A stretch of DNA of 64,000 nt from Astropecten irregularis (GCA_963971285.1 OZ020244.1:25234001-25298000); one strand, 5' to 3'; shown: positions 12,401 to 24,868, numbered from the stretch's first letter. Numbers and translations are program-made. Notes: generated by a model not told the origin, from the sequence alone.

Positions 12401-15400
12401 CATTCCACCCAGCACCGGTTCACACTTGTCTCTTGCGAAGCTTATTTTCTGGGGAGTTCAATGTAGGGATTGTTTTTCAACCCGGGTCGGAAAATCGCAA
12501 CCCTGCTCTGGAGTAGGGTTGAGTTTAACTTGCAGGATTAAAAGCAATTTCGGGGTTGATGCGGTGACAATTTTCCAGTTTGAATCCCTGTCAATTTTCA
12601 ACCTTTGCATCAACCCCGCATCAATCTCAAGATTTGTCTAGTGTGAAAAGCCCTATAGCCATACAAAGGATTATTGCTGTTGACGGAGTTGACAGCCTAC
12701 ATCTTCATGTAGGCCTTTGATGATTGATGCTTTCAAACCACGTTTTTATGTACAGACATCAAGTTAACATTCACAAATTTCCAATCCATTATTTGCTTTT
12801 GAGATTGAAAAATGAAATTATAGAAAGAAACTTGGGAATTGGAATTATAGAAAGAAACTTGGGAATTGGAATTTAAACTACTTCTAAGCACAGTCTTAAT
12901 TACCCATTTGTATTTTGACAAGGAATCTTCCCAAGTCCACTGCCAAGCATCAGGCCTTCAATTAACCCCATAAACTACTGTTTTAACTACGGTACTTTCT
13001 GGATTCCTTGAGTTTCCTTCAAAATTCTGTATTGCCAATTGACATGGCTATTGTGTTGTGTTGTGGAATGTTTTAGAATGTAGACTCGGATGTAATAACA
13101 TGAACAATATGGTGAATGACCAGTTCCCAAATTGGTATCAAGCTTGACTTAATTTCAAATGACTTATGACTTATTCAAACAAACTACTGCAGATGTTACA
13201 ATAACATGTTGGCCTACTGACCGATTCAGATATGATGTCACAGTTTCTTAAAAATGTACAATATCAGAATAAACCTCTCATGGTGACTAGTATAATATTT
13301 AATCAATGCAATCTTCAATCTACATGTGAGTGATATATAAAGTTTTGTTTCGCTGACTGCCATCATATATCATTGTCAATTGGGAGCCCAGTGTGCACAG
13401 ATTTGAGTTGAATACGAACCCCATGCTATCACCCTGACATGCACCACATTACGAGCTGACCGGGATGTTAAGTTAATTTAGCAGACAGGACAGAGGAATT
13501 GATCCATGCAATAAATTGTTTCCTAGTAGTATCCTCAGCCAAACGATTTCAGAACCATATGAGGTATTGAAGAAGCCAGTTCCTTCAATTTTAAACATGG
13601 TGTCCTGGACAATGGTGGTTTTTAAAAACAACCAATTTAGATCCTTTTTGTGAAGAGCCGTCCTGTGGGTTTTTGTGTTTAAGATTTTAGCAAGAGTCAG
13701 GTTGCTGTAGCGGTTCTTTCCTTGCCTTTCACCTCTGCGGACCGGAGTCGAGTCCGGCTCGGTCCACAATTGGATTGAGTTTACAGTCCCTACCTGATTC
13801 TGTCGGTTTTACCCAGAATATTACTATGAGGTTTTCCTCCCGCCTCTAAAACTGTATCTTCTTCTCATAATCTTTCCATAAAAGGTTTCATCAGGCTTTC
13901 AAGCCCTCACTCTTACCTGATGCATTTATGCCCAGTAGGGCCATGCATCGTAGATTCAGACTCAGATTCAGATTTAGCACAACCTGTTCCACAATGCATA
14001 CATTTCTCAATCTCATCACTGCACATTGCTGGCTAATCCATGAAAGTGTCCACTTCATGGACTGAACTGTTTGTTTCAATGTTAATGGTATCTAATTCTC
14101 TTCAAGCCCCAACATCAGAAACAATTCTTTTTCAAGCCATATGAAGTATTGGTTACCAGTGGTTTGTTCTAGGAATAAAACGTGTAATCTTATATGTTTA
14201 TTCAGACACTTTGAATCTGAAATGTCACCTTGCCTGCATTGTTTTGTTTCATTTTACTGCCTTTGGCCTTGTGGATTGTTCCCTTGTGGTCAGCCGATTT
14301 TATTTCAAATTTCTCTGTAAAGAAGGCATGGTTTGTGTTAGGGTAATATGCTCATTCATTATTCAGCAGGTCTATGTGTGTGTGCATACAGACTACAGAG
14401 TATACATGTAGGTACATTGGAGTTTACAAATCCATACCCCAGGCTCAGTGCTGACCTCAAATTTGATAAATTAAGCAAATGACAGAATTGTGGGATTCTT
14501 TAAATTAATGGTCTGAAAAAACTTTTGTGGCATTTTTTTGCCATATATTTTCGTCTTTCAACCACTGAGTTTACTGTGAAATAATTGTGTATTTTGTCAC
14601 CAGCAATACAAAGCATTTATAAGTTAATTTGTTTCCCAAGGTGCCAGTCCAGAGATCAAACAGTGAGTCACTGCATTTTGAATGAGTGTGGTCCAAGGTT
14701 AACCATCAATAACAATGGGCAGTGAAAATGGACATTCTTTTGGCTTTCTTTGGAATTGCCAAATACTGTGAAACAGGATTTGAATGTAAGATCAACATTT
14801 CGTGCCAGCAGGGTCGATTTCATGAAGGTTTACGATCGATCGTAGCAAAGGATAACCAATCATAGGGGCCTATCAATAGGACTGCAATGCTACGATAGAT
14901 TGATAGTAAGTTACGATTGGTGAAATCGATGCCAGTGCAGGTTCAGATTCCATGCCTGAAAAGTATGACAGTCACTGAACTTAAATGGTTTACAGAGTTC
15001 GCAGAATACCAGATCTGTGATGCAGTCATTGCAGTCTAGTTGTGGAGATGACCAGTCACTTGTGGATGAAAATACTTGTGAATAGTTAGCAAAATTATAG
15101 CAGAAGAGGGTCTGTGTGAAACAGGTATGATCTACTGATTTTAAACTTTGTGCTGATCTGCAGAGATGAGAAGGAAATCAAACAAGTTCATCTCAAGGTT
15201 TGGTGCCTTTGTGTCAACAGGGCTGAAACGTTTGACATTTGATGTTTAAATTACCAAGGTACAAAGTAAAAACCCAATGTGTGTTTTCAAATGTGTTTCT
15301 CAAATTGTACCTTTTTCTGCACAGGCAATGCAACATTACGAAATAATGAGGATCTGAGGTCGGAGGCATCTAAGGAGCTACCCTCTCGTGTGAGCAGGCA

Positions 15401-18400
15401 GCGGCGTAGCACAGAGAGACGGGAACTGGCCCAGGTATTGAGGTTTGATGACCTGCACAACGTGGGTAGCAGGACGACAGCGGCAGCCACCATGATGGAC
15501 ACAGCAGCAGCCGTATCAACACGGTGTGCCGGAACACAAACGTTAGTCTTGAGTCCTTTTGTTTTTTTCAAAACTCCATCTAGACTCTTGGGCATTTTCA
15601 CTGAGAATGGATTGCAATTTTTTTTTTCATGCTAGAGAGACCTTACAAAAGTGTCATCGTGTGAAAGGACTTTAATGCTTGAGAGTGACCAACATCCCCG
15701 GTGAATCCTTGAGAAAGTATGAGAAAAAGTTTTTTAGCATCGTGTGAAAAGGTCGTTAAAGTATAAGGCAATGAGCAGGATAAAATAATTCATTAACAAG
15801 GTTTCGGAAAACTAAAGCCTTCACCAGAAAAGCCAAGGAATGGTTAAATGAAAACAAGGCTGCTAAACCAGGGAAAAACAAGGCAATGACCAAGGAAAAC
15901 AAGGTCAATCCAACAGCCAGGAAGTAATGACCAAAGAGACTCAAGGCAACAAACATCCAGTGAAACCTAAGTGATGACTGGAACGTCAAGGCTAAATTGA
16001 ATCCCTTAGGGTATGTTCACACTGATTGTGTAGTTAGAACTTAGCAGTCATGAATGGAGCGTGTGAACGCTCTGTAAATTTTAGCTAAAGTTGCTTTCTC
16101 AACTGAACTCCCGCTGTGATATTTTAGCAGCAAAGTTAGAAGCAAAGTAAGCAACTCTTGTGAACGTACCCTTAGCTAATTCTATTCACACATTATCATA
16201 AATACGTGTAGGCTATGTGTAATTACCCGAGACTGCTGAGGCACTAATATAGCTAATTGGCTAGAATCACATAACCTTTTCCCCAACACTGAGATCACAT
16301 TCCCACGTGGTTCATCGTTAATATCACTATTGATCTGGAGTTTGCATGACTCTTCAACCAATCCCTGTCATGTCTAATTGAAAACCAAATATTTGTCCCG
16401 CAATCCTGAAATACCAGTGAGATAGCTTTGTTTGAAGTATCGGAGTGGCATGTTTGAGGGAGATACTGGCATGGGGGATATATAATATGATAGGGCTTGG
16501 TGATAACCTTTAGAGAGATGCTTTTCTGTCTCGTTGGAAGTGATCATGTTGCAGATAACAGTCTACAGATAATTTTTTCACATTTAAGTTTCAAAATAGT
16601 ACAGTGCACCTGTGGGGTGCAGTGCTTTACTTGCACTGTGATCGTTTGTTTCAGAAGAGGGCGCTGTTTAATGGATTGATGTATTGAGCACTAAGTGCAT
16701 CAAGCTGTGGATCTTTAAGTCATTGGAATGACAAGCATGGGATGATAGTTCATTAAGATGAACAGTGCATACGGGCATATACACCAGATGGGTATGTGCT
16801 GTATGCCACATGTGTAGGCTACATGTCATGTGTTTACAAATACATGTACATGTACATGAATGTGCGCGAAGTACGGTATTCATTTTATATGTAGGCCCCC
16901 TACATTGACTGAGCCTGATTAACATTATATGCACACTGTACTGCATGCACCTGAATGTTTAATTTACACACAAAATGAAAAATAGTCTGGATAGAAACCT
17001 GATTATAAATTATTACAGTCTGCACATTATTATCTAGGTAACAGAGCATGTATACTCTTGTAGTACATCTTTCCTACAAAATGCCATAGGCCCTAATGCA
17101 TCTGTGCAAAAAAGAAAGATGTTGTAGCAGAGATGTACATGCACGTGTAGGCTACATGGAAAGCCTTTGACTCTTGTTTGTTAACAAAAACATTTATGGG
17201 AAGTCGGAACATGTGTATAGTATGCGTACTACATCACTACTTCTATCTTGTTGAGATTGATTACCAAATATGTTGCAATCAACTTACAATTAAATATAAA
17301 ATACCATTACCAATTATCAATAGATAGAATCAGCTGATATCTAAATGCCATTTTATTTCAACAAAAACATTCTTTTTACTGATTATGATATACTGCATGC
17401 AGTATGTAATTGAATTGAATTTAAGTCTATCCCTGTACCCTAAAGTACAGAGAATCAATTTCCCACCCAAACGTGACTCGGGAATAAATATGGACCCTTT
17501 AAAAAGCGCAGAGTAAATATAAACTGCCGTAAATATTTGTGGAGAAATTCTTCCATGGCAAAGAGGTTAGGAACTTGCTTGGTGTGCAGTCAGTCGGTAT
17601 AATATGAGACATTTTACACTTGTCACACATTATGGATAAGTGCTTGAAGTCCAACTATGCCGAGTATGCACTAATGGCTATAGGTCCTCATACCACGGCC
17701 ATATTTCAGATGGATGGAAACTTCAATCGCATGCCACGATGATCCAAGGGCCATAAAATAATCATTCCTGACTTGCTGATGGGCAATTTTTTTTCCAGTT
17801 GAGTTTTTTTGGTCCAGTGAGGAATATGAAGGTGGTATGGCAGCGTGATTTATGCCCCTAGTGAATAGTGGCGGGCTTTTTGCTGTGGGTATGCCGTGGG
17901 GCTGGCTGGCTAGATGGACCGTGAAATAAGCTGTGACGTCTTTGGCATACCAGGACTTTTTTTGTTAAACACATGTGGTGTACTGCTGTGCTCTTCTGGC
18001 CTAGTCTGTGACTTTTTGAAAGTTTGGTAAAAAAAAAAAATAAGAAGAAGAAACTATAGAAATATCAGGATGGAAAGGGAACTTAAACTGAATATCATAC
18101 TTTGGTTTTTATCAAAGAAATAGGCCTACAGATTCATGGGTAAAAATATCAAGGAGGATACAGTCAACTGTGAAAATTTCAGTCCCATACGGTGCCCGCT
18201 TTTTGAGAAAACAGTGAAAAACTGCCACAGTACTTATCATGTCTTATCTCTTGATTTTTAAAGATCGAAAATATTTTGGGTAACTGGTTTTACTCTTTTC
18301 TGGATAAGTACAGCATTTCAAGCAGAACAATTTTCTACCATCAATCACCCTCTTTATACCTTGTAAGTTATAGGTAAATCTGTGAAGATGTCTCTTTCGG

Positions 18401-21400
18401 ATACATGCTACCCAAGTATGATACTACCTTTAAGTCTATGGAATGAAGAAAAAGGTTGGGGCAAACATCTCATAAAATGATTAGATTTAGCATCTGCTTA
18501 GGATGTATGGGCTCAGCAAGGTTATGAATGTCTACAAAAGGAGCTTGCATGGGAAGTACTGTTACCACTATGTCTTTAAGTGATTTAGAAAGTAAATTCA
18601 TGAGGAGCACAGGGATAATTAACATTCTGTTAAGAACAATTAACTGGCCTGGGATTCGAACCGGTGCCCACCAAATGAGCTATTTCCCGCCAGATGTTGG
18701 CGGTGACCCAAATAGTAAATTATCATGGTTCATTTGCTTTCAGAGGCACAGTACAGGATTGGTAACATGCCTTAACAGAAATGTTCAAAGATTTATTAAT
18801 AGGCATAACTTTCAGGATATGAAGATGGTGCTGGTAGAAACATACTGTTAAAATATTTCCGTCTGAAATAGTGTATTTATCCAGAAATTAGTAAAACAGA
18901 CTGAAAACAGTTTTGATTTCGGGGTAAGATCAAAACCCTTTATGTGTTTTTAAAAAAATTGAGTCAGGTTTTTGCAATTTTCTTGTGACTCAGATTTCCA
19001 ATTTAGCTCAAATTTTCACAGGTTTATTATTTCATGTACATGCTGAATCAGACAAAGTGTGAGTGCTCAGTGCTGTTCCATGACCTTTACCAATCATGTT
19101 TTATTCCTTAAATTATACCTCCACGCTTATTAAAAACCAAAAGATTTCAAATACCTTGCACGTGTACCAGATTGACAGTGCGCAGCTGCAGTATTATCCT
19201 TAGTGGCTGTATTCATCCAATTACGGAACAGTTCATTTATTGCATTTCACACATGTAACTGTGGTGAAAAAAACGTGTGTAAGATCATCGTAAGATGTCT
19301 TTATTCTGCCTAAAAAGCATTGCGTTTTGGATCAGTGAGAAACTGGTGGACTTTATTTTACTTCCTGTTTTGCACTGGGAAAAAATTTGAAAATGAAGAG
19401 ACTACGAATAGGTCTGTCACCTGCCATACAATTTGTCATCATCAGTGTGATCTGTGAATCTGTATGCAATAAAGAGGTCAATTGTGAAAGACTTTTAAAT
19501 AGGTCGATCACTCAGACAGTGGCCCAGGGCCTGTCAAAGCGTTTTGTCATGGGAAAAAGTCTAATCTGAACCATGAGTATTGAAGGCTGGGAAAAGATCA
19601 GTGATCTTCGATTCATTTCACTCTCCACTGCACTCCAGTGCATTTCTGCAGTGGGATATTTTTAAATAATTGTAAACATGTGCCAAAAACAATCCACAAA
19701 GCAGTGCTTTGGTGCTCCAAATGTTCACAAATTTCACTTGTACTCAGAGCAGTGTTCTCAAATGAGAGATACGGTATAGGACTTTGGGTTTCCCTTTTAA
19801 GAATGATTCAAGAAGCTAATTAGGCCTTTGCTGCCTTTTGTGTACCGGTATGTTGCTTGGAGTTAGGAGGGTCTGACGTTTCTATCCTAGCAGGAGTAGG
19901 ATCAAATCGAAAAGCCTTCAAGAAAGATCCTGCTAGGATCGAATTGGAAAGCCTTAAAAAAAGATCCTTCTAGTCTAGGACCAAATTGAAACATCAGGCC
20001 CTCCTAACTTCAAGCATTTTATACATATCAGGTCATTATTGTGGCTGATGAGCAGTTTCCAGCTGTTTATTTTAAATAACTTGTTTTGCATACATGTACG
20101 TTGCTCATTTTTTAAACTCTCAGACGCAGATCCCTGCACAAGGGTTGAACAAAAGCTGTATAAAGGTACATGCATATGCCTGGACTCTCAAACAATTTAA
20201 TTAAATCTTGTGTTGTCATTCAATTTTCTATTTGCAGAGAGATAACCACTATGAGGACAGAGGACAATGATGTAGTTGGCATTCCAGAGGTCAACCCTGC
20301 ACTTCCCACCCCGAGCACCTCGTACCTCACCCCGTCACCTACCCATCATCTACCCGCCCGGACCAGCAGCGGTGCCAGCAAAGAAGCCCAGCAGCTGCGG
20401 CCGTCCGTCATAACCTGTGCCCCGTCGCAGCCAAGGGAGGGCGCTGTTCGGGAAGGACTATGTAACACAAACAGCCAGACATATGCAAGGACCAACGGCT
20501 ATACGACTTCGGCCGCCACATCTACACACACAACAAATAACCACAGACGGGAAATCTCTTTAGGTGAGTTGCGACGTGTATTCAGTCAACTTGCTCAAAT
20601 ATTTCGGAAATAAAGTCTTAGCCTGCACTACTTGCCTCGGCATGGCTTTGCAATTTGACAACTTTCAGCTCGGCTAAATTTTCTGATCCTAAGTCCTTAT
20701 CTGTCATTAATGTGTTAAGTGGTGTAGCATAAGTGTGCAGAATCTTGGACTGACTGGTTATCAATCTGGAACAGCTGTGTATCTCACTTTTCCCAATCCA
20801 CAGCAGAAATCTCATGTATAAAGCGGGCTGCGGTAGAAGGCACACATGTGGGAAAGACGTGAGCCGGTACCGGTTCCCATGATCCGCTTGTGTCAGTGCC
20901 AAAAGTCATGGGTTTATATTGGTTAGCCTTCCCCGGTAATCCCTCAAAGGCGATTAAGACCCCGATCCCCCCTAAATCCCCCTAATTCAATAACAAACAT
21001 TCAAGGTAAAATATGCTTTATACATATTGTACCGGCTTTGTACATTTTTTCTGAGTGAGATCTATACTGCATACATTTGTGTCTTTGTTCGGTTTTGCAA
21101 ACTGATACACTGTACATGCACACAAGTATATATGCACACATGTATGCATACTACTGTACTGTATTATGTGCCTAGTTTGGTGGGGTTTTTGTTCAGAAAA
21201 GAGCTATATCAAGATGCATAGAGCATGCATTGTACAGTACGTAATATAATGTACATGTATGTATGCCAATATCACCTTATTTCCCTAGTTTCCCTGGTAA
21301 CCAGTTTTTGCAGATCATTTTATACACACATCTGGCCATTTTGCAAATCTCGGCTTAGACTCCGGCTCTGGCTCTGGCTCTTGCTCCTGCTCCATTTGTT

Positions 21401-22749
21401 GAATCCATTCTAAAATAACGGGTATCAAAATAGAGACATTTGGCTCAGAAGTAGATTCTCTGGCTTGAAAAGGAAAACAGAGCTTCGACTTCAATGAAAA
21501 ACCACAACGGTACAACCTATTGAACCTATATTTTCAGCATATAGTATGCATGACAGAGACTAAGCCTGAGCCGGAGCTGAGGTTTGGAAAAAGACCCTGC
21601 ATTCCGCAAGCCAAAGTTGTTTTCCTCTTGGCTCTATGGTTACCAAACTTCTCTGTGTGAGCTTGTGGTATTTCCAAGTGCAGGCCATGTGGTGGGAATC
21701 TTCAAAGCATTTGCAGTTCCAATCCTCAGTGTGTAATTTATCTGTCTCAAGGAGTGGGCACTGCACGTGATTTATCAGTTCTGCGCATTTCTTTTAACTG
21801 GGATCCTTTGACCCTGTGCTATGTGACCTTTGGGATAGTTGATGGATATAGAGTCTCTTCCCTGTTACAAAGACAACCATTTTGTTGTTATCTTTAAAGA
21901 GTTGTGTGCATTAGTATACATTTATAGTATGTCCGTGTCAGAATAGGTAGTAAATAAAATATATAAGCATGTGTTGAGTGTTGGGGCCTTCAACAGAATA
22001 CTGCCGGCAAAGAGTACACTCTTCCACTTCCATACAAATTGCCAGATATTAAAAGGTTGTTACTCATTAGTCTTTGGAGTACCAATGGGAGACTTTGGAG
22101 CTGGGTCTTCAACTTGATAGCACACACACGGGCACAACAACGGACACATTCTCACAATTGCGCACGCATGCTCAGAGCTAGCAAAAAAAAGAGACTTTGG
22201 TCTGCTGCTGCCAATGTCTCAAAAGTCTCCCATTATCTCAAATAGCCACAAAGGAAACTGACTGCCAAACCAACAAAGATAATAGACCATAAGGGACATT
22301 ACCAAAAAATTGTTAGATAGCTCAGTTGGTAAGAGCGCTGGTATGGTATTCTGGAGGTCACTGGTTCGAATCCCGCTCCAGTCAATTTTTCTTTGTTCAC
22401 TTTACAATGGCTTGCCAATTAAGGTTTGTTACACATGAAGTCATCACTAATTCCATTGTGAATTTGTTTTTTTCTTCTTCTGTATTCTCTCATAGGCGTT
22501 TGCGATCCCGTCATCGAGGAGCATTTTCGACGGAGTCTAGGCAAGGACTACAAGGAGAACTACGGGGCGTCCAAGGCCACCAGTTCCGCCGAGGGCGTAG
22601 TGACCATGATCACAGGCTCTGTGGATGACCACTTTGCCAAGGCACTGGGCGACAAGTGGCCGCAGATTAAGAACGTGATGGAGCCGGCCAGACAGTCCCC
22701 ACCCTCCTCACCACGAGTCGTTCACCCACCCTCCGTCATGTCCTCATAA
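9417..22749 (+). CDS. VGLL4: Vestigial-like family member 4 (TEAD-binding Hippo cofactor)
   Basis: Coding exons are 9417-9489, 15325-15541, 20238-20563 and 22496-22749; they join in phase to 289 codons, against about 290 in human VGLL4. All introns are GT-AG. Exon 1 ends in residues RLAFYEG, like the CYEG end of a vertebrate VGLL4 first exon, and an in-frame stop at 9,399 fixes the start (ATG 9417 or 9423). Residues 151-158 read RPSVITCA, a motif I know from vertebrate VGLL4. Two TDU motifs lie in exon 4: HFRRSLG at 215-221 and HFAKALG at 251-257. The C-terminus ends VHPPSVMSS. Known role of the family: a nuclear protein that occupies TEAD factors and competes with YAP/Yorkie. The residues 25-96 encoded by exon 2 have no counterpart I recognise beyond its first few residues. 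It is convergent with ATG7. Confidence 0.93.
11595..11765 (-). repeat. tRNA-like repeat (family G), with internal duplication
   Basis: Read on the minus strand it has box-A-like TAGCTAAGTTGGTAAGA and box-B-like GGTTCGAATCCCGCTCCAGT, then CAACTTTTT. The block 'gattcgaaccagcgacctcc' is present twice in a row. The stems do not fold into a proper tRNA, so it is tRNA-derived. It lies in VGLL4 intron 1. Confidence 0.7.
12306..12654 (-). repeat. MITE family D, copy 2
   Basis: Ends AAGGGCTTTTCACACTA and CTAGTGTGAAAAGCCCT; inverted relative to the copy at 1,102. Located in VGLL4 intron 1. Confidence 0.78.
12817..12872. repeat. 27-bp tandem duplication
   Basis: AATTATAGAAAGAAACTTGG followed by GAATTGG occurs twice in direct succession within VGLL4 intron 1. 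Confidence 0.75.
14813..14931 (+). repeat. Family E inverted-repeat element
   Basis: Ends GTCGATTTCATGAAGG and TTGGTGAAATCGATGCC, interior CTACGATCG-like palindromes and CTGCAATGC. Related copies are at 33,995-34,133, 43,867-43,912 (partial) and 57,376-57,487 (opposite strand). Confidence 0.65.
15325..15541 (+). CDS. VGLL4: VGLL4 coding exon 2
   Basis: Opens after TTTTTCTGCACAG and closes at a GTTAGT donor. The join with exon 1 gives GNATLRNNE, matching vertebrate GEAALRGE in position. The remainder is rich in Arg, Ser, Thr and Ala and I see no known domain in it. Its phase (1 base in, 2 bases out) is required by the neighbouring exons. Confidence 0.85.
16007..16174. repeat. MITE with TTAGGGTA[T/C]GTTCACA ends
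   Basis: A 168-bp element with inverted ends TTAGGGTATGTTCACA and TGTGAACGTACCCTTA. It lies in VGLL4 intron 2. Its termini resemble those of family D in the TTCACACT word. Confidence 0.7.
18087..18429 (-). repeat. Family A element
   Basis: Flanked by TTAA (18,083-18,086; 18,430-18,433). Starts ACTGAATATCATACTTTGG and ends CCCAAGTATGATACTACCT. Reverse orientation relative to the copy at 4,934. In VGLL4 intron 2. Confidence 0.75.
18635..18720 (-). repeat. tRNA-like repeat fragment
   Basis: The minus strand contains AGCTCATTTGGTGGGCACCG followed by GTTCGAATCCCAGGCC, a D-arm-like plus T-arm-like pair with no anticodon arm. Not a functional tRNA. Confidence 0.5.
18745..19107 (+). repeat. Family A, subtype with GTACAGGATTGGTAACAT end
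   Basis: Shares the family A body (GATATGAAGATGGTGCTGG, AGAAACATACTGTTAAA) but has a different terminus. The same subtype is seen at 22,922, 40,432 and 62,993. Confidence 0.65.
19857..20080. repeat. Family B composite repeat
   Basis: Contains three AGATCCT(G/T)CTAG-type units in alternating orientation, flanked by GGAGTTAGGAGGGTCTGACG and CAGGCCCTCCTAACTTCAAG, so the whole is an inverted repeat with short internal tandem units. Lies just before VGLL4 exon 3. Confidence 0.65.
20238..20563 (+). CDS. VGLL4: VGLL4 coding exon 3
   Basis: Acceptor TATTTGCAG at 20,237 and donor GTGAGT at 20,564. Encodes residues 97-205, a Pro/Ser/Thr-rich low-complexity stretch with RPSVITCA encoded at 20,398-20,421. 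A long open extension past the donor ends at 20,613 and is not expected to be used, because the TDU exon follows in phase. Confidence 0.9.
21334..21597. repeat. Family H repeat
   Basis: Carries the CTCGGCTTAGACTCCGGCTC end, the TCAATGAAAAACCACAA interior and an AGCCTGAGCCGGAGC far end. In VGLL4 intron 3. Confidence 0.7.
22084..22234. repeat. MITE I with AATGGGAGACTTTGG ends
   Basis: The inverted ends are AATGGGAGACTTTGG and AAAAGTCTCCCATT. The interior is rich in GCGCACGC-like CpG words. A second copy lies at 41,468-41,611. In VGLL4 intron 3. Confidence 0.75.
22312..22402 (+). repeat. tRNA-like repeat (family G)
   Basis: Contains TAGCTCAGTTGGTAAGAGCG (box-A-like) and GGTTCGAATCCCGCTCCAGT (box-B-like), ending in CAATTTTTCTTTGTTCACTT. 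The anticodon arm does not pair, so this is tRNA-derived rather than a tRNA gene. It sits 93 bases before VGLL4 exon 4. Confidence 0.7.
22496..22749 (+). CDS. VGLL4: VGLL4 last coding exon with both TDU motifs
   Basis: The exon starts after CATAG at 22,491-22,495 and ends at TAA 22,747-22,749. TDU1 is encoded from 22,504 (DPVIEEHFRRSLGKDYKE) and TDU2 from 22,618 (SVDDHFAKALGDKW). The tandem pair is what separates VGLL4 from VGLL1-3, which carry one. The spacer has about 20 residues rich in Ser, Ala and Gly. The 84-codon exon is markedly richer in GC than the surrounding introns. Confidence 0.95.
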
Positions 22750-22921
22750 CGCATATTCTTGGGACTGAATTTCCTTTCAACTGAATTCACATATTATATA
22801 TAATGCTTTTTTTCTTTTTTTAAACCTCCCAGATTTTTTTCCCTCTCTTGGACATTTTCAAAAGTGGCCAGAAATCTCATTTTTGAAGGTGTGTTTTGTG
22901 TCATGCCATATCTAGGCTTAA

Positions 22922-23196
22922 AGGTAAAATACATGATTGGTAAAAGTCACAGAAGAGCACTCACATTTTGTCTAATCCAACATAGATAAGATAAAGCACC
23001 CGTGAAAGTTTGAGCTGATCTTAAACAAGGTCAAAACTGTTTTTGGTCTTTGTATTGCTAATTTCAGGATAAATACACGATTTCAGGTGGAAACATTTTA
23101 ATGGTATGTTTCTACAAGCACCATCTTCATACCCTGAAAGTTATAAAATTTGTGAACATTTCTGTATGTGTATGCTACCAATCCTGTACTGTACCT
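22922..23196 (-). repeat. Family A subtype, minus orientation
   Basis: TTAA on both sides (22,918-22,921; 23,197-23,200). Ends AGGTAAAATACATGATTGG and CCAATCCTGTACTGTACCT. It may lie within the VGLL4 3' UTR. Confidence 0.7.
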
Positions 23197-24486
23197 TTAA
23201 CATTGTTTCCTCTCTAATATGTCGTTCCCCCAAAAAATCCAAAACCTAAAAGCAGGGCCTCAGCCTCATACCATAAAAGCATTTCTAGCCAATTTTGTTT
23301 GAGATCTGTTCTGTAAGAGAAACCAAAATGTCTGCTGAGAAAAAGTTCAAGGGGCACAAAAGCAATGCGGAGGGGTGCCAAGGCAATTGTCTCCATTGCC
23401 TGATTTAAGTTTGAGCCTTGTGAATGTTGAAAACAAGCCATGGGGCTTGGTACTGTACCTTGTAACTGGCTCAAATTATTCAACTTTAGTGAGATTTCTG
23501 GCCATGCATGACTGTGAAATTAAAATGAGATACACATTGAAGAGAATTTGTTTAATTGATTATGGTGACTTAACAAGACTCACTGTGATTCAGAAGCGAT
23601 TATGCTTCTATTCTTTTTTTCCATTCTCAAATGCCAACCTTTTTATCAAATGCCTTGATTCTAAATGACCAAATTTGACATAATTTAGAACTATTTACTT
23701 ATTTTTATTATATCCTTTTGCCCTCCAGTCCTTATGTAATAAATATCAGCAATTTTCAATAATTATATACTGCATGTATGAGTACATGTTATTGAATTTC
23801 ATAGCAAAATGCATGATTGTATTGTTGACATAATTTTTTTCAGTTGGGATTAGAAAAGATGAAATAAAATAAAATGAAAATCTTTTTATTTATTGAAATG
23901 GAACACAGCAAGGCATGCTTATTTAATACTCAGATTTCTCTGTAAATATAACGATCAAATGACACACACATACACTTAAAACCTAGATATGTAACAACTG
24001 GATGTTTTTATGTAAATATTCAATGGTTTATTCAGTTTTTTTTATTGGCTGGTCGTAAACAGGAATGATTCCTGGCTGTCACGCTTGTGAAGTATTTCAA
24101 GAATGTGTTTTTTTTGTCAGTGAGAAGACTGTGTCATGCAGGGTCTAAAAAAGATGCTATAGCAAAAAGGGGAAAAATGAAAAAAATCTATGTATGTACA
24201 TAATAGTGAACTATGTAACACATTCCTGGAATTATTCAAGATTACAGAGAAAGGCTTGAAAACTATCTGTATGCTTATAAATGGGCATGTACGTGTGATC
24301 TGCTCAATCAAAATGGGGAATGTCCTCCAAAAGTCATTTTTCATATCGGTTGTATTATAGAGATGAACCAACCCGTAACAGTGACTTGTAAACTGGGGTT
24401 GACCAGTAGTAAGATGTTTGCATGATGGGGATATAAACTACATTGGACAAATAGGATATTTTGTCAACAACATGTGACTTTACTCA

Positions 24487-24868
24487 AAAGCCCTGTCCGC
24501 ACTGTACTTTTTTTTCCCGGGGGTTTCAACGAGCTGATGGGTAAATGAAAAATGGGCAAATATTACCAGTGTCTGTACTTGAACTTTCGACTCGGATAAC
24601 TTAACTGTGCATGTGCGGAAGAATCACCGAGTTGTCAATACTAGGCTCATGAGGGTACCCCGACTCCCACTGTCTGCACTGGACTTTTCGTCTGGGGAAA
24701 AGTGTCTCGGGAATTCTTCCTTGGGCAGAAGTTGGCCGGTAGAAATGCCAATTGAAAAGTAACTGAAAGGTATACTTCCTGAGACGTCCGCACTGGACTT
24801 GAAATGGGTAAAGTACCCAGTGTCTCGGTTAATTTGCCCCCCAAAAAGTCCAGTGCGGACAGGGCTTT
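24487..24868. repeat. MITE with 18-bp perfect inverted ends
   Basis: AAAGCCCTGTCCGCACTG at 24,487-24,504 and its exact complement at 24,851-24,868. The interior repeats GTCTGCACTGGACTTTTCG-like words, so the ends are echoed inside. No coding capacity. Confidence 0.8.

Noticed and set aside
15287..15601. 104-codon minus-strand frame
   Set aside because: Antisense shadow of VGLL4 exon 2.
22312..22402. Possible tRNA gene
   Set aside because: Has box A and box B resemblance and a TTTTT, but the anticodon and T stems do not pair; several diverged copies exist, so it is a tRNA-derived repeat.
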